A DNA stretch of 64,000 nt, taken from the NCBI GenBank assembly GCA_011799875.1, contig CM022297.1:441303292-441367291 (forward strand), read 5' to 3'. Within the stretch, counting starts at the first letter, position 1. Each line of letters begins with the position of its first letter. The DNA comes from Thinopyrum elongatum (Eukaryota; Streptophyta; Magnoliopsida; Poales; Poaceae). Position numbers and translations under genes: made by a program. A model generated the notes under the pieces. The model was given only the letters and a program-made list of their open reading frames with translations, was not told where the DNA came from and did not search any database. Below are positions 9,513 to 21,012 of the stretch, in pieces.

Positions 9513-10760
9513 TATCTACTCGGGCCACTGTGGCCACTCATTCATCTGGCCCTCCTCAACCCCTCCTCCTCCTACTCCCTGACCCCGACCCACGCCGCGC
9601 CGCCGCCCGACCCCGACCCTCACCCGCGCCGCCGCCGCCACCGGATCCCGACCCGCCGCGCCGCCGCACCCTCGCTCTAGTCCCCGCCGCCGGCCTATCC
9701 CTACCCCCCCTGCCGCCCACCCTCGCTGCCGCCGTCCGCCCCCTCCACCCAAGCCCCGCCGCGCCGCCACCGCACCGCGAGCCGGCCCGCCTCGGCCTCC
9801 TCGACCCTGGCCGTCCCTGCATCGACGCCGCCCGGGCCTCCTGGCCCAACCGCCTGAGCGTGGCACCTACCGGCCGGAGCCCTAGCCTGGCCACGCCCCC
9901 TGCCCTGACCCGCACCCCCTCCGGCGGCCCTCGTGTGGTGCTGCTCCGGCCGCCGTCCCCTGCCCCGACTTGTACCCCCTCGCCGCTCCCGTACTGCCCC
10001 CCTCGGTAAGCTCCCCCGTCACCCTGCCGCTCCCCCCCCACTGCTGCTGCCGCTGCTATTTTCTTCTTCTTTTGCTACTGTTTTTGTAGTTAGGTAGTTA
10101 GATAAATAGATAGATAGTTAGATAAATAGATGAATGGATGGATAGATTGTTAGATAAATAGATTTTTTTGTATGTTTTTTTCTTCTTCTTGCTACTGTTT
10201 TTAGGTGGATGGATGTATGGATAAATTTTTGTTAGATGGATGCATGGATGTTGTTAGAATCATAGATGGTGGATGGATGGAATGTCGGTGAATTTTTTAG
10301 AAACTTTGTTTGTCATAAATTTAATGTTAGGTCATGTTGATGAATGGATGTTGGTCAAGTTAATGATAGATGAATGGATGGATGGATGTTGGACAAAATT
10401 TTGACACTTGACTAAGATGTGATGATCTTGCTATTTTTTTTATACTCATAATGATCTTGCTAAAATAATTGAAGACAAAATTTTGAGACTTACTAAGATG
10501 TGATGATCTTGCTAAAAAAAATTGATACTCATGATGATCTTGCTAAAAGAATAGAAGACAAAAGTTTGACACTTGACTGAGATGTGATGATCTAAGTTGT
10601 TCTTTCGGTGGAATTTGTAGGCTTTGTGGTGTTGCATTTCATCGGAGTGACCGTCGTCCGACGCGTTGGTCCCTGAGCATCCCGCTGTTGTTCGACTCCT
10701 TCCCCTACAACCGAGGGTGAGCTACAAGTCCATCTCCTACATTTTTTCATGTCACTAGAT
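9513..10760 (+). other. Presumed leader/promoter region of the CACTA-1 transposase gene (copy 1)
   Basis: A very GC-rich pyrimidine-biased stretch (9540-10050) is followed by a GATG/GATA-rich stretch with TTAGATAAATAGAT-type imperfect repeats (10087-10390) and three partial repeats of TGTGATGATCTTGCTA (10390-10600). A candidate 5' UTR exon follows near 10620-10719, after a TTTGTAG acceptor and before a GGTGAGC donor. Open frames here are proline/arginine-rich in every phase and were rejected as genes. The second copy is at 12269-13516. In the intact element this leader would be joined to the transposase ATG at 34665, which now lies beyond the LARD. Confidence 0.45.
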
Positions 10761-11239
10761 TTCATTCTCAAGTCAAGTCACGTAACCTAGGCGTCTCCCG
10801 TCCAAAAGGGTTGCATCGATAAATATGCATTCAATTGCATATTTATCACCGCAGCTCTTTCGGATTGTCCAGCGTTTTCCACGGACAGCCCGCGGATGTG
10901 TAGATTGGGTATGTTCTTCATGTTCTACCCCGTTCCGAGACAGGATTTTGGCAGCGCCTCCCCATTGTTCTCCGGAGCACATTCTCTCGGCTATTTGCTG
11001 AGACGTGTATCTGGAGAACAGCGGGGAGGTGCTTGTGACGACCCCGGCTTAATCGTGCACTAACCATACACGCAAATGCACACGATCAAGCCTAAGGACT
11101 CACTTGAAGATATCACAACACAACTCTAAAACATAAATAAAGTCATACAAGCATTATATTACAAACCAGGGCCTCGAGGGCTCGAATACATAAGCTTGAT
11201 GACAAACATGTTGGGGAACGTAGTAGTAAATCAAAAAAT

Positions 11240-11457
11240 GAACGGCAGTGCCGCCGTCACTTGGAGGGGGATGGTGCGGGTGCGGTGAACCGGAGGAATC
11301 TAGTGTTGGGTTGGGTGAGACCGTGTTTGGGGATGTTGCTATGGGCTGACCTATTGCAACAGGTGGAGAGTCCACCGGTCAAAGCCCGTCGCGAAAGTCA
11401 AAGGGCTAGATCTACTGCGTCAGACCTATTGCAACCAGGTGGAAGAGTCCACCGGTC
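11240..11457. repeat. Array fragment between the two duplicated segments
   Basis: About 218 bp homologous to the ~316-bp array unit, with many single-base gaps and an internal partial repeat (a truncated GCGTCAGACCTATTGC block near 11417). It joins directly to the first 31 bp of the Angela LTR at 11239/11240, a junction expected from a tandem duplication or a misassembly. Confidence 0.65.
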
Positions 11458-13647
11458 AAAGCCCGTCCGGCGAAAGTCAAAGGGCTAGATCTACTGGTCA
11501 ACTGGGATTCGGGGTGGCCTTCCGGGTGTAGCTATGCCACCAAAACATCGCACGGGTCCCGATGCATGTGTGAAAGTGTTCTGGCATGCGTAGACGCCCG
11601 TCTTGGGGCTCCGTGGTGTGGCCCCCCCTCCAGGGCTAGATCCGGTGGTCGTCTGTGTTAGGGTTAGACGGGACGGGGTACCTGGGGGGTAGCAATGCCG
11701 CCAGGTGTCGTGGTGGGCCCTCCTACGCTTGTGGAAGCGTGGTGGCAGGCGCAGGCGCCCGGCACGCTGCTCCGGGGTGTGCCCCCCCTCACGGGCGTCG
11801 TTGCCGCCGTGACGGGCATCGCACCGGGTCCCGTACACACTGTAAACTTCTAAAAAACTAAAAAAATAATAATTGATTTTATAAAAAACACCGGCATCCA
11901 TCATGGAAAATGGACTATCACCGTGAAACCTTCTGTGCCCGGGCACCAGGCCGGCTGCGCGGGCACTGAAAGTTTCACGGTAATTGTCCGTTTTCTTCAT
12001 AGAATTCTAATGAATACTGGAGCAGATAACGTATGGATTAGTGAACTATTTAAACAGGTCAAATTGCTTGTCCCTAGGTGAGGTGGGACTATTTAAAAAA
12101 AAAAGTGGTTGCCATCTATGCCTACGGCCTTGCCGTCGGCATAGGCCTCCTATCTATGCCGACAGCCTGGCCGTCGGCATATGCCTCTTATCCACTCGCC
12201 GGCCCTGTCCCTAGCAGGTGGGGACCAAACCTATGCCGACGGTGTGGCGGTCGGCATAGGGCCACCCTTATCTACTCGGGCCACTGTGGCCACTCATTCA
12301 TCTGGCCCTCCTCAACCCCTCCTCCTCCTACTCCCTGACCCCGACCCACGCCGCGCCGCCGCCCGACCCCGACCCTCACCCGCGCCGCCGCCGCCACCGG
12401 ATCCCGACCCGCCGCGCCGCCGCACCCTCGCTCTAGTCCCCGCCGCCGGCCTATCCCTACCCCCCCTGCCGCCCACCCTCGCTGCCGCCGTCCGCCCCCT
12501 CCACCCAAGCCCCGCCGCGCCGCCACCGCACCGCGAGCCGGCCCGCCTCGGCCTCCTCGACCCTGGCCGTCCCTGCATCGACGCCGCCCGGGCCTCCTGG
12601 CCCAACCGCCTGAGCGTGGCACCTACCGGCCGGAGCCCTAGCCTGGCCACGCCCCCTGCCCTGACCCGCACCCCCTCCGGCGGCCCTCGTGTGGTGCTGC
12701 TCCGGCCGCCGTCCCCTGCCCCGACTTGTACCCCCTCGCCGCTCCCGTACTGCCCCCCTCGGTAAGCTCCCCCGTCACCCTGCCGCTCCCCCCCCACTGC
12801 TGCTGCCGCTGCTATTTTCTTCTTCTTTTGCTACTGTTTTTGTAGTTAGGTAGTTAGATAAATAGATAGATAGTTAGATAAATAGATGAATGGATGGATA
12901 GATTGTTAGATAAATAGATTTTTTTGTATGTTTTTTTCTTCTTCTTGCTACTGTTTTTAGGTGGATGGATGTATGGATAAATTTTTGTTAGATGGATGCA
13001 TGGATGTTGTTAGAATCATAGATGGTGGATGGATGGAATGTCGGTGAATTTTTTAGAAACTTTGTTTGTCATAAATTTAATGTTAGGTCATGTTGATGAA
13101 TGGATGTTGGTCAAGTTAATGATAGATGAATGGATGGATGGATGTTGGACAAAATTTTGACACTTGACTAAGATGTGATGATCTTGCTATTTTTTTTATA
13201 CTCATAATGATCTTGCTAAAATAATTGAAGACAAAATTTTGAGACTTACTAAGATGTGATGATCTTGCTAAAAAAAATTGATACTCATGATGATCTTGCT
13301 AAAAGAATAGAAGACAAAAGTTTGACACTTGACTGAGATGTGATGATCTAAGTTGTTCTTTCGGTGGAATTTGTAGGCTTTGTGGTGTTGCATTTCATCG
13401 GAGTGACCGTCGTCCGACGCGTTGGTCCCTGAGCATCCCGCTGTTGTTCGACTCCTTCCCCTACAACCGAGGGTGAGCTACAAGTCCATCTCCTACATTT
13501 TTTCATGTCACTAGATTTCATTCTCAAGTCAAGTCACGTAACCTAGGCGTCTCCCGTCCAAAAGGGTTGCATCGATAAATATGCATTCAATTGCATATTT
13601 ATCACCGCAGCTCTTTCGGATTGTCCAGCGTTTTCCACGGACAGCCC

Positions 13648-13789
13648 GCGGATGTGTAGATTGGGTATGTTCTTCATGTTCTACCCCGTTCCGAGACAGG
13701 ATTTTGGCAGCGCCTCCCCATTGTTCTCCGGAGCACATTCTCTCGGCTATTTGCTGAGACGTGTATCTGGAGAACAGCGGGGAGGTGCT
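13648..13789. repeat. Left arm, loop and start of right arm of a large inverted repeat split by the LARD
   Basis: The arm at 13648-13730 (core GATGTGTAGATTGGGTA ... TTCTACCCCGTTCCGAGACA) is the imperfect reverse complement of 13769-13789 joined to 34476-34536. The arms are about 83 bp with a loop of about 38 bp. The LARD target duplication (GTGCT) lies inside the right arm. The structure sits just upstream of the transposase exon and may be part of its promoter or leader. Copy 1 (10892-11033) keeps the left arm and the start of the right arm. Confidence 0.65.
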
Positions 13790-13964
13790 TGTGACGACCC
13801 CGGCTTAATCGTGCACTAACCATACACGCAAATGCACACGATCAAGCCTAAGGACTCACTTGAAGATATCACAACACAACTCTAAAACATAAATAAAGTC
13901 ATACAAGCATTATATTACAAACCAGGGCCTCGAGGGCTCGAATACATAAGCTTGATGACAAACA
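13790..13964 (-). repeat. LARD 3' LTR, first segment (before Angela)
   Basis: The first 175 bp (plus-strand order) of the left LTR, from TGTGACGACCCCGGC to the Angela insertion point. The LTR resumes at 22763 after the AAACA target duplication. The uninterrupted counterpart is 30265-30439 in the other LTR. Confidence 0.85.
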
Positions 13965-15707
13965 TGTTGGGGAACGTAGTAGTAAATCAAAAAATTTCCT
14001 ACGCATCACCAAGATCAATCTATGGAGAGACTAGCAACGAGAGAGAGAGGAGTGTATCTTCATACCCTTGAAGATCGCGATGCGGAAGCATTGCAAGAAC
14101 GCGGTTGGAGGAGTCGTACACGCAGCGATTCAGATCGCGGTCGATTCCGATCTAAGCACCGAACAACGGTGCCTCCGCGTTCAACACACGTGCAGCCCGG
14201 TGACGTCTCCCGCGCCTTGATCCAGCAAGGAGGAGGGAGAGGTTGGGGAAGACAGCTCCAGCAGCACGACGGCGTGGTGGTGGAACTTGCAGTTCTCCGG
14301 CAGGGCTTCGCCAAGCACAAACGGAGGAGGATGAGGTATTGGAGAGGGGAAGGGCTGCGCCAGGGAAGAGGTTGTGGCCTCCCTCCCACCCCTCCACTAT
14401 TTATAGGCTGGGGGGGAGAGGGGGCCGTCCCCCTAGATCCCATCTAGGGTTGGGGGCGGCGGCCAAGGGGGGGAGGAGTGCCTCCCAAGTCAAGAGGAGG
14501 CCCTCCCCTTTAGGGTTTCCCCTCTCCCATGCGCATGGGCCTTAGGGGGCTGGTTCCCCTAGCCCATTAAGACTAGGGCGCCCCCTTACAGCCCATGCTG
14601 CTGTATTGGACGTGGTGGAACACTTTCCGGACTTTCGGACCCCTCCGGAATCCTCCAGAACCTTTCGAAAGCTTCCCGGTACAATACCGAAAAAACCGAA
14701 CTTTTTTCGGAACCCCAATAACAACTTCCCATATATAAATCTTTACCTCCGAACCATTCCGGAACTCCTCATGATGTCCGGGATCTCATCCGGGACTCCG
14801 AACAACATTCGGTATTCACATACTATTTCCCATAACAACCCTAGAGTCACCGAACCTTAAGTGTGTAGACCCTACGGGTTCGGGAACCATGCAGACATGA
14901 CCGAGACATCTCTCCGGCCAATAACCAACAGCGGGATCTGGATACCCATGTTGGCTCCCACATGTTCCACGATGATCTCATCGGATGAACCACGATGTCG
15001 AGGATTCAATCAATCCCGTATACAATTCCCTTTGTCTACCGGTATGATACTTGCCCGAGATTCGATCGTCGGTATCCCTATACCTTGTTCAATCTCGTTA
15101 CCGGCAAATCTCTTTACTCGTTCCGTAACGCATGATCCCGTGGCTAACTCTTTAGTCACATTGAGCTCATTTGATGATGCATTACCGAGTGGGCCCAGAG
15201 ATACCTCTCCGTCATACGGAGTGACAAATCCCAGTCTCGATTCGTGCCAACCCAACAGACACTTTCGGAGATACCTGTAGTGCACCTTTATGGTCACCCA
15301 GTTACGTTGTGACATTTGATACACCCAAAGCATTCCTACGGTATCCGGGAGTTGCACAATCTCATGGTCTAAGGAAATGATACTTGACATTAGAAAAGCT
15401 TTAGCAGACGAACTACACGATCTAGTGCTATGCTTAGGATTGGGTCTTGTCCATCACATCATTCTCCTAATGATGTGATCTCATTATCAACGACATCTAA
15501 TGTCCATGGTCAGGAAACCATAACCATCTATTGATCAACGAGCTAGTCAACTAGAGGCTTACTAGGGACATGTTGTGGTCTATGTATTCACATATGTATT
15601 ACGATTTCCGGATAACACAATTTTAGCATGAACAATAGAAAATTATCATGAACAAGGAAATATAATAATAACCACTTTATTATTGCCTCTAGGGCATATT
15701 TCCAACA
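13965..15707 (-). repeat. Angela-like 3' LTR (1,743 bp)
   Basis: On the minus strand it begins TGTTGGAAATATGCCCTAGA and ends in ...CGTTCCCCAACA. It matches 21013-22757 with scattered substitutions and a few 1-2 bp gaps. Confidence 0.92.
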
Positions 15708-15739
15708 GTCTCCCACTTGCACTAGAGTCAATAATCTAG

Positions 15740-18700
15740 TTACATTGTGATGAATCGAACACCCATAGAGTTCTGGTGTTGATCATGTTTTGCTCGTGGA
15801 ACAGGTTTAGTCAACGGATCTGCGACATTCAGATCCGTATGCACTTTACAAATATCTACGTCTCCATCTTGAACATGTTCACGAATGGAGTTGAAGTGAC
15901 GCTTAATATGCCTGGTCTTCTTGTGAAACCTGGGCTCCTTGGCAAGGGCAATAGCTCCAGTGTTGTCACAGAAGAGAGTCATAGGGCCCGACGCATTGGG
16001 AATAACTCCTAGGTCGGTGATGAACTCCTTCATCTAGACTGCTTCCTGTGCTGCCTCCGAGGCTGCTATGTACTCCGCTTCACATGTAGATCCCGCCACG
16101 ATGCTTTGCTTGCAACTGCACCAGCTGACTGCCCCACCATTCAAAATATACACGTATCCGGTTTGTGACTTAGAGTCATCCAGATCTGTGTCGAAGCTAG
16201 CATCGACATAACCCTTTACGACGAGCTCTTCGTCACCTCCATAAATGAGAAACATACCCTTAGTCCTTTTCAGGTACTTCAGGATGTTCTTGACCGCTAT
16301 CCAGTGTTCCATGCCGGGATTACTTTGGTACCTTCCTACCAAACTTACGGCGAGGTTCACATCAGGTCTGGTACACAGCATGGCATACATAATAGACCCT
16401 ATGGCTGAGGCATAGGGGATGACGCTCATCTTTTCTCTATCTTCTGCCGAGGTCGGGCATTGAGCCGTGCTCAATCTCACACCTTGTAATACAGGCAAGA
16501 ACCCCTTCTTGGACTGATCCATATTGAACTTCTTCAATATCTTGTCAAGGTATGTGCTTTGCGAAAGACCAATGAGGCGTCTCGATCTATCTCTATAGAT
16601 CTTAATGCCTAATATGTAAGCAGCTTCTCCAAGGTCCTTCATTGAAAAACACTTGTTCAAGTAGGCCTTTATGCTTTCCAAGAATTCTATATCATTTCCC
16701 ATTAATAGTATGTCATCTACATATAATATGAGAAATGCTACAGAGCTCCCACTCACTTTCTTGTAAACACAGGCTTCTCCATAAGTCTGTGTAAACCCAA
16801 ACGCTTTGATCATCTCATCAAAGCGAATGTTCCAACTCCGAGATGCTTGCACCAGCCCATAGATTGAGCGCTGGAGCTTGCATACCTTGTCAGCATTATT
16901 AGGATCGACAAAACCTTCCGGCTGCATCATATACAACTCTTCCTTAAGTAAACCATTAAGGAATGCCGTTTTGACGTCCATTTGCCATATCTCATAATCA
17001 TAGTATGCGGCAATTGCTAACATGATTCTGACGGACTTCAGCTTCGCTACGGGTGAGAAGGTCTCATCGTAGTCAACCCTTTGAACTTGTCGATAACCCT
17101 TAGCGACAAGTCGAGCCTTATAGATGGTCACATTACCATCCGCGTCTGTCTTCTTCTTAAAGATCCATTTGTTCTCTATGGCTTGCCGATCATCGGGCAA
17201 GTCTGTCAAAGTCCATACTTCGTTTTCATACATGGATCCTATCTCGGATTTCATGGCTTCTAGCCATTTGTTGGAATCCGGGCCCGCCATCGCTTCTTCA
17301 TAGTTCGAAGGTTCACCGTTGTCTAACAACATGACTTCCAAGACAGGGTTGCCGTACCACTCTGGTGCGGAATGTGTCCTCGTGGACCTACGAAGTTTAG
17401 TAGCAACTTGATCCGAAGTTTCATGATCATCATCATTAACTTCCTCTCTAGTCGGTGCAGGCACCACAGAAACATCTTCCTGAGCTGCGCTACTCTCCGG
17501 TTCAAGAGGGGGTACCTCATCAAGTTCTACTTTCCTCCCACTTACTTCTTTCGAGAGAAACTCTTTCTCCAGAAAGGATCCATTCTTGGCAACAAAGATC
17601 TTGCCTTCGGATCTAAGGTAGAAGATATACCCAATAGTTTCTTTAGGGTATCCTATGAAGACGCATTTTTCCGATTTGGGTTCGAGCTTTTTAGGTTGAA
17701 TTTTCTTGACATAAGCATCGCATCCCCAAACTTTCAGAAACGACAGCTTAGGTTTCTTCCCAAACCATAATTCATACGGTGTCGTCTCAACGGATTTCGA
17801 CGGAGCCCTATTTAAAGTGAATGCGACAGTCTCTAAAGCATAACCCCAAGATGATAGCGGTAGATCGGTAAGAGACATCATAGATCGCACCATATCCAAT
17901 AGAGTGCGATTACGACGTTCGGACACACCATTACGCTAAGGTGTTCCAGGCGGAGTGAGTTGTGAAACAATTCCACATTTCCTTAAGTGTGTGCCAAACT
18001 CGTGACTCAAATATTCCCCTCCACGATCTGATCGCAAGAACTTTATTTTCCTGTCACGTTGATTCTCTACCTCACTCTGAAATTCCTTGAATTTTTCGAA
18101 GGTCTCAGACTTGTGTTTCATTAAGTAGATATACCCATATCTACTTAAGTCATCAGTGAGGGTGAGAACATAACGATAACCACCGCGAGCCTCAACGCTC
18201 ATTGGACCGCACACATCAGTATGTATGATTTCCAATAAGTTGGTTGCTCGCTCCATTGTCCCGGAGAACGGAGTCTTGGTCATTTTGCCCATGAGGCATG
18301 GTTCGCACGTGTCAAATGATTCATAATCAAGAGACTCCAAAAGTCCATCTGCATGGAGTTTCTTCATGCGTTTGACACCAATGTGACCAAGGCGGCAGTG
18401 CCACAAGTATGTGGGACTATCATTATCAACCTTACATCTTTTGGCATTCACACTATGAATATGTATAACATCAAGTTCGAGATTCAATAAGAATAAACCA
18501 TTGACCAGCGGGGCATGACCATAAAACATATCTCTCATATAAATAGAGCAACCATTATTCTCGGATTTAAATGAGTAGCCATCTCGCATCAAACGAGATC
18601 CTGATACAATGTTCATGCTCAAAGCTGGTACTAAATAACAATTATTGAGGTTTAAACCTAATCCCGAAGGTAGATGTAGAGGTAGCGTGCCGACGGCGAT

Positions 18701-18926
18701 CACATCGACCTTGGAACCATTCCCGACGCGCATCGTCACCTCGTCCTTCGCCAGTCTCCGCTTATTCCGCAGCTCCTGTTTTGAGTTACAAATATGAGCA
18801 ACCGCACCAGTATCAAATACCCAGGAGCTACTACGAGCGCTGGTAAGGTACACATCAATAACATGTATATCACATATACCTTTGGTATTGCCGGCCTTCT
18901 TATCCGCTAAGTACTTGGGCAGTTCC
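15740..18926 (-). pseudogene. Angela-like pol: protease, integrase, reverse transcriptase, RNase H (disrupted)
   Basis: One reading phase encodes, in order, an aspartic protease (FDTGAVAHICNS, Asp in the DTG triad), a GAG-pre-integrase/zinc region (LWHCRLGHIG ... CEPCLMGK), an integrase core (HTDVCGP and LRSDRGGEY carrying the first two catalytic acids), a reverse transcriptase (YVDDILLMGND) and an RNase H ending ADPLTKPVPR. Three lesions are visible. One base is missing from a C run at the gag-pol join (near 18917-18919). TAG stops lie at 17936-17938 in the integrase, just after the TPPGTP motif, and at 16034-16036 in RNase H. The element could only move using proteins supplied in trans. Confidence 0.9.
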
Positions 18927-19722
18927 GCTTCCAATGACCGTTTCCCTTACAATAAAAGCATTCAGTCTCAGGCTTGGGTCCAGTCTTTGGCTTCTTCCCG
19001 GTAGCTTGCTTACCGGGCACGGCAACTCCCTTGCCGTCCTTCTTGAAGTTCTTTTTACCCTTGCCTTTCTTGAACTTAGTGGTTTTATTCACCATCAACA
19101 CTTGATGTTCCTTTTTGATCTCCACCTCCGCTGATTTCAGCATTGAATATATCTCAGGAATGGTTTTCTCCATCCCCTGCATATTGAAGTTCATCACAAA
19201 GCTCTTGTAGCTAGGTGGAAGCGACTGAAGGATTCTGTCAACGACCGCGTCATCCGGGAGATTAACTCCCAGCTGAGACAAGCGGTTGTGCAACCCAGAC
19301 ATTTTGAGTATATGCTCGCTGACAGAACTATTCTCCTCCATCTTACAACTGTAGAACTTGTCGGAGACTTTATATCTCTCGACCCGGGCATGAGCTTGAA
19401 AAACCATTTTCAGCTCTTGGAACATCTCATATGCTCCGTGTTGCTCAAAACGCTTTTGGAGCCCCGGTTCTAAGCTGTAAAGCATGCCGCACTGAACCAG
19501 GGAGTAATCATCACTACGCGACTGCCAGGCGTTCATAACGTCTTGAGTTGCTGGGAAAACAGGTGCGTCACCTAGCGGTGCTTCAAGGACATATGCTTTC
19601 TTGGCAGCTATGAGGATAATCCTCAGGTTACGGACCCAGTCCGTGTAGTTGCTACCATCGTCTTTCAGCTTGGTTTTCTCTAGGAACGCGTTGAAGTTGA
19701 GGGCAACATTAGCGTGGGCCAT
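18907..19722 (-). CDS. Angela-like Gag (nucleocapsid) protein
   Basis: A 271-residue frame starting at ATG 19722 (MAHANVALNFNAFLEKTKL). It has a UBN2-like copia Gag core (DGSNYTDWVRNLRIIL, then ILQSLPPSYKSFVMNF), a basic lysine-rich linker (FKKGKGKKNFKKDGKG) and a CCHC zinc knuckle (CFYCKGNGHWKRNC) near the C-terminus. Gag packages the element RNA into cytoplasmic virus-like particles. The frame is intact but ends at a stop just past the knuckle because of the one-base loss that separates it from pol. In BARE-type elements gag and pol normally share one frame. Confidence 0.88.
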   Translation of the reverse strand: MAHANVALNFNAFLEKTKLKDDGSNYTDWVRNLRIILIAAKKAYVLEAPLGDAPVFPATQDVMNAWQSRSDDYSLVQCGMLYSLEPGLQKRFEQHGAYEMFQELKMVFQAHARVERYKVSDKFYSCKMEENSSVSEHILKMSGLHNRLSQLGVNLPDDAVVDRILQSLPPSYKSFVMNFNMQGMEKTIPEIYSMLKSAEVEIKKEHQVLMVNKTTKFKKGKGKKNFKKDGKGVAVPGKQATGKKPKTGPKPETECFYCKGNGHWKRNCPST

Positions 19723-21012
19723 TTGATCTACAAGACATATTGTAAAGATTTTAGACTAAGTTCATGATAATTAAGTTCATCTAATCAAATTATTCAATGA
19801 ACTCCCACTCAGATAGACATCCCTCTAGTCATCTAAGTGATACATGATCCGAATCGACTAGGCCGTGTCCGATCATCACGTGAGACGGACTAGTCATCAA
19901 CGGTGAACATCTCCATGTTGATCGTATCTTCTATACGACTCATGTTCGACCTTTCGGTCTTCCGTGTTCCGAGGCCATGTCTATACATGCTAGGCTCGTC
20001 AAGTCAACCTAAGTGTTTTTGCATGTGTAAATCTGGCTTACACCCGTTGTATTCGAACGTTAGAATCTATCACACCCGATCATCACGTGGTGCTTCGAAA
20101 CAACGAACCTTCGCAACGGTGCACAGTTAGGGGGAACACTTTCTTGAAATTTTAGCGAGGGATCATCTTATTTATGCTACCATCGTTCTAAGAAAATAAG
20201 ATGTAAACAGATGATAAACATCACATGCAATCAAATAGTGACATGATATGGCTAATATCATTTTGCTCCTTTTGATCTCCATCTTCGGGGCACCATGATC
20301 ATCATCGTCACCGGCATGACACCATGATCTCCATCATCATGATCTCCATCATTGTTTCTTCATGAAGTTGCCTCGCCAACTATTACTTCTACTACTATGG
20401 CTAACGGTTAGCAATAAAGTAAAGTAATTACATGGCATTTTTCATTGACATGCAGGTCATACAATAAATTAAGACAACTCCTATGGCTCCTGCCGGTTGT
20501 CATACTCATCGACATGCAAGTCGTGATTCCTATTACAAGAACATGATCAATCTCATACATCACATATATCATTCATCACATCCTTTTGGCCATATCACAT
20601 CACACGGCATATGCTGCAAGAACAAGTTAGACGTCCTCTAATTGTTGTTGCAAAATTTTTACGTGGCTGCTATAGGTTTCTAGCAAGAACGTTTCTTACC
20701 TACGCCACAACCACAACGTGATATGCCAATTTCTATTTACCCTTCATAAGGACCCTTTTCATCGAATCCGATCTGACTAAAGTGGGAGAGACAGACACCC
20801 GCTAGCCACCTTATGCAACTAGTGCATGTCAGTCGGTGGAACCTGTCTCACGTAAGCGTACGTGTAAGGTCGGTCCGGGCCGCTTCATCCCACGATGCCG
20901 CCGAATCAAGATAAGACTAGTAACGGCAAGAAAATTGACAAAATCGACGCCCACAACAACTTGTGTTCTACTCGTGCAAGAAACTACGCATAGACCTAGC
21001 TCATGATGCCAC
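19723..21012 (-). other. Angela-like 5' untranslated leader
   Basis: About 1.3 kb between the 5' LTR and the gag start, with no long frame. The primer-binding region (about 20998-21011) differs from the expected TGGTATCAGAGC by one substitution and an inserted base. Such long leaders, with dimerisation and packaging signals, are usual in this family. I could not locate the signals. Confidence 0.7.

Larger units (their letters stand above)
8702..11239. repeat. Direct duplication, copy 1 (2,538 bp)
   Basis: Copy 1 corresponds to 11458-13995 at a constant offset of 2,756 bp. I saw no difference anywhere I compared, and translated frames on both strands are identical in the two copies. It contains the end of the tandem array, a hairpin, internal CACTA subterminal motifs, the GC-rich leader, a GATG-rich stretch, the first 175 bp of the LARD LTR (11034-11208) and the first 31 bp of the Angela LTR (11209-11239). 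It then jumps back to array sequence. Confidence 0.9.
11458..13995. repeat. Direct duplication, copy 2 (2,538 bp)
   Basis: Copy 2 of the segment at 8702-11239. Here the sequence continues beyond 13995 into the complete Angela LTR, so this copy is the one continuous with the nested retroelements. It includes the hairpin (11906-11995), the subterminal motif cluster (12117-12268), the leader region and the left LARD boundary at 13790. Confidence 0.9.

Noticed and set aside
9425..10041. Pro/Arg-rich ORFs (194, 161 and 116 codons) and their copies at 12181-12797
   Set aside because: Open in several phases because of extreme GC content; they lie in the presumed transposase leader and lack domains.
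14022..15390. ORFs of 100-140 codons in the Angela-like LTRs (also 21003-22440)
   Set aside because: They lie wholly inside LTR sequence, present in both LTRs with the usual scatter; LTRs of this family are not protein-coding.
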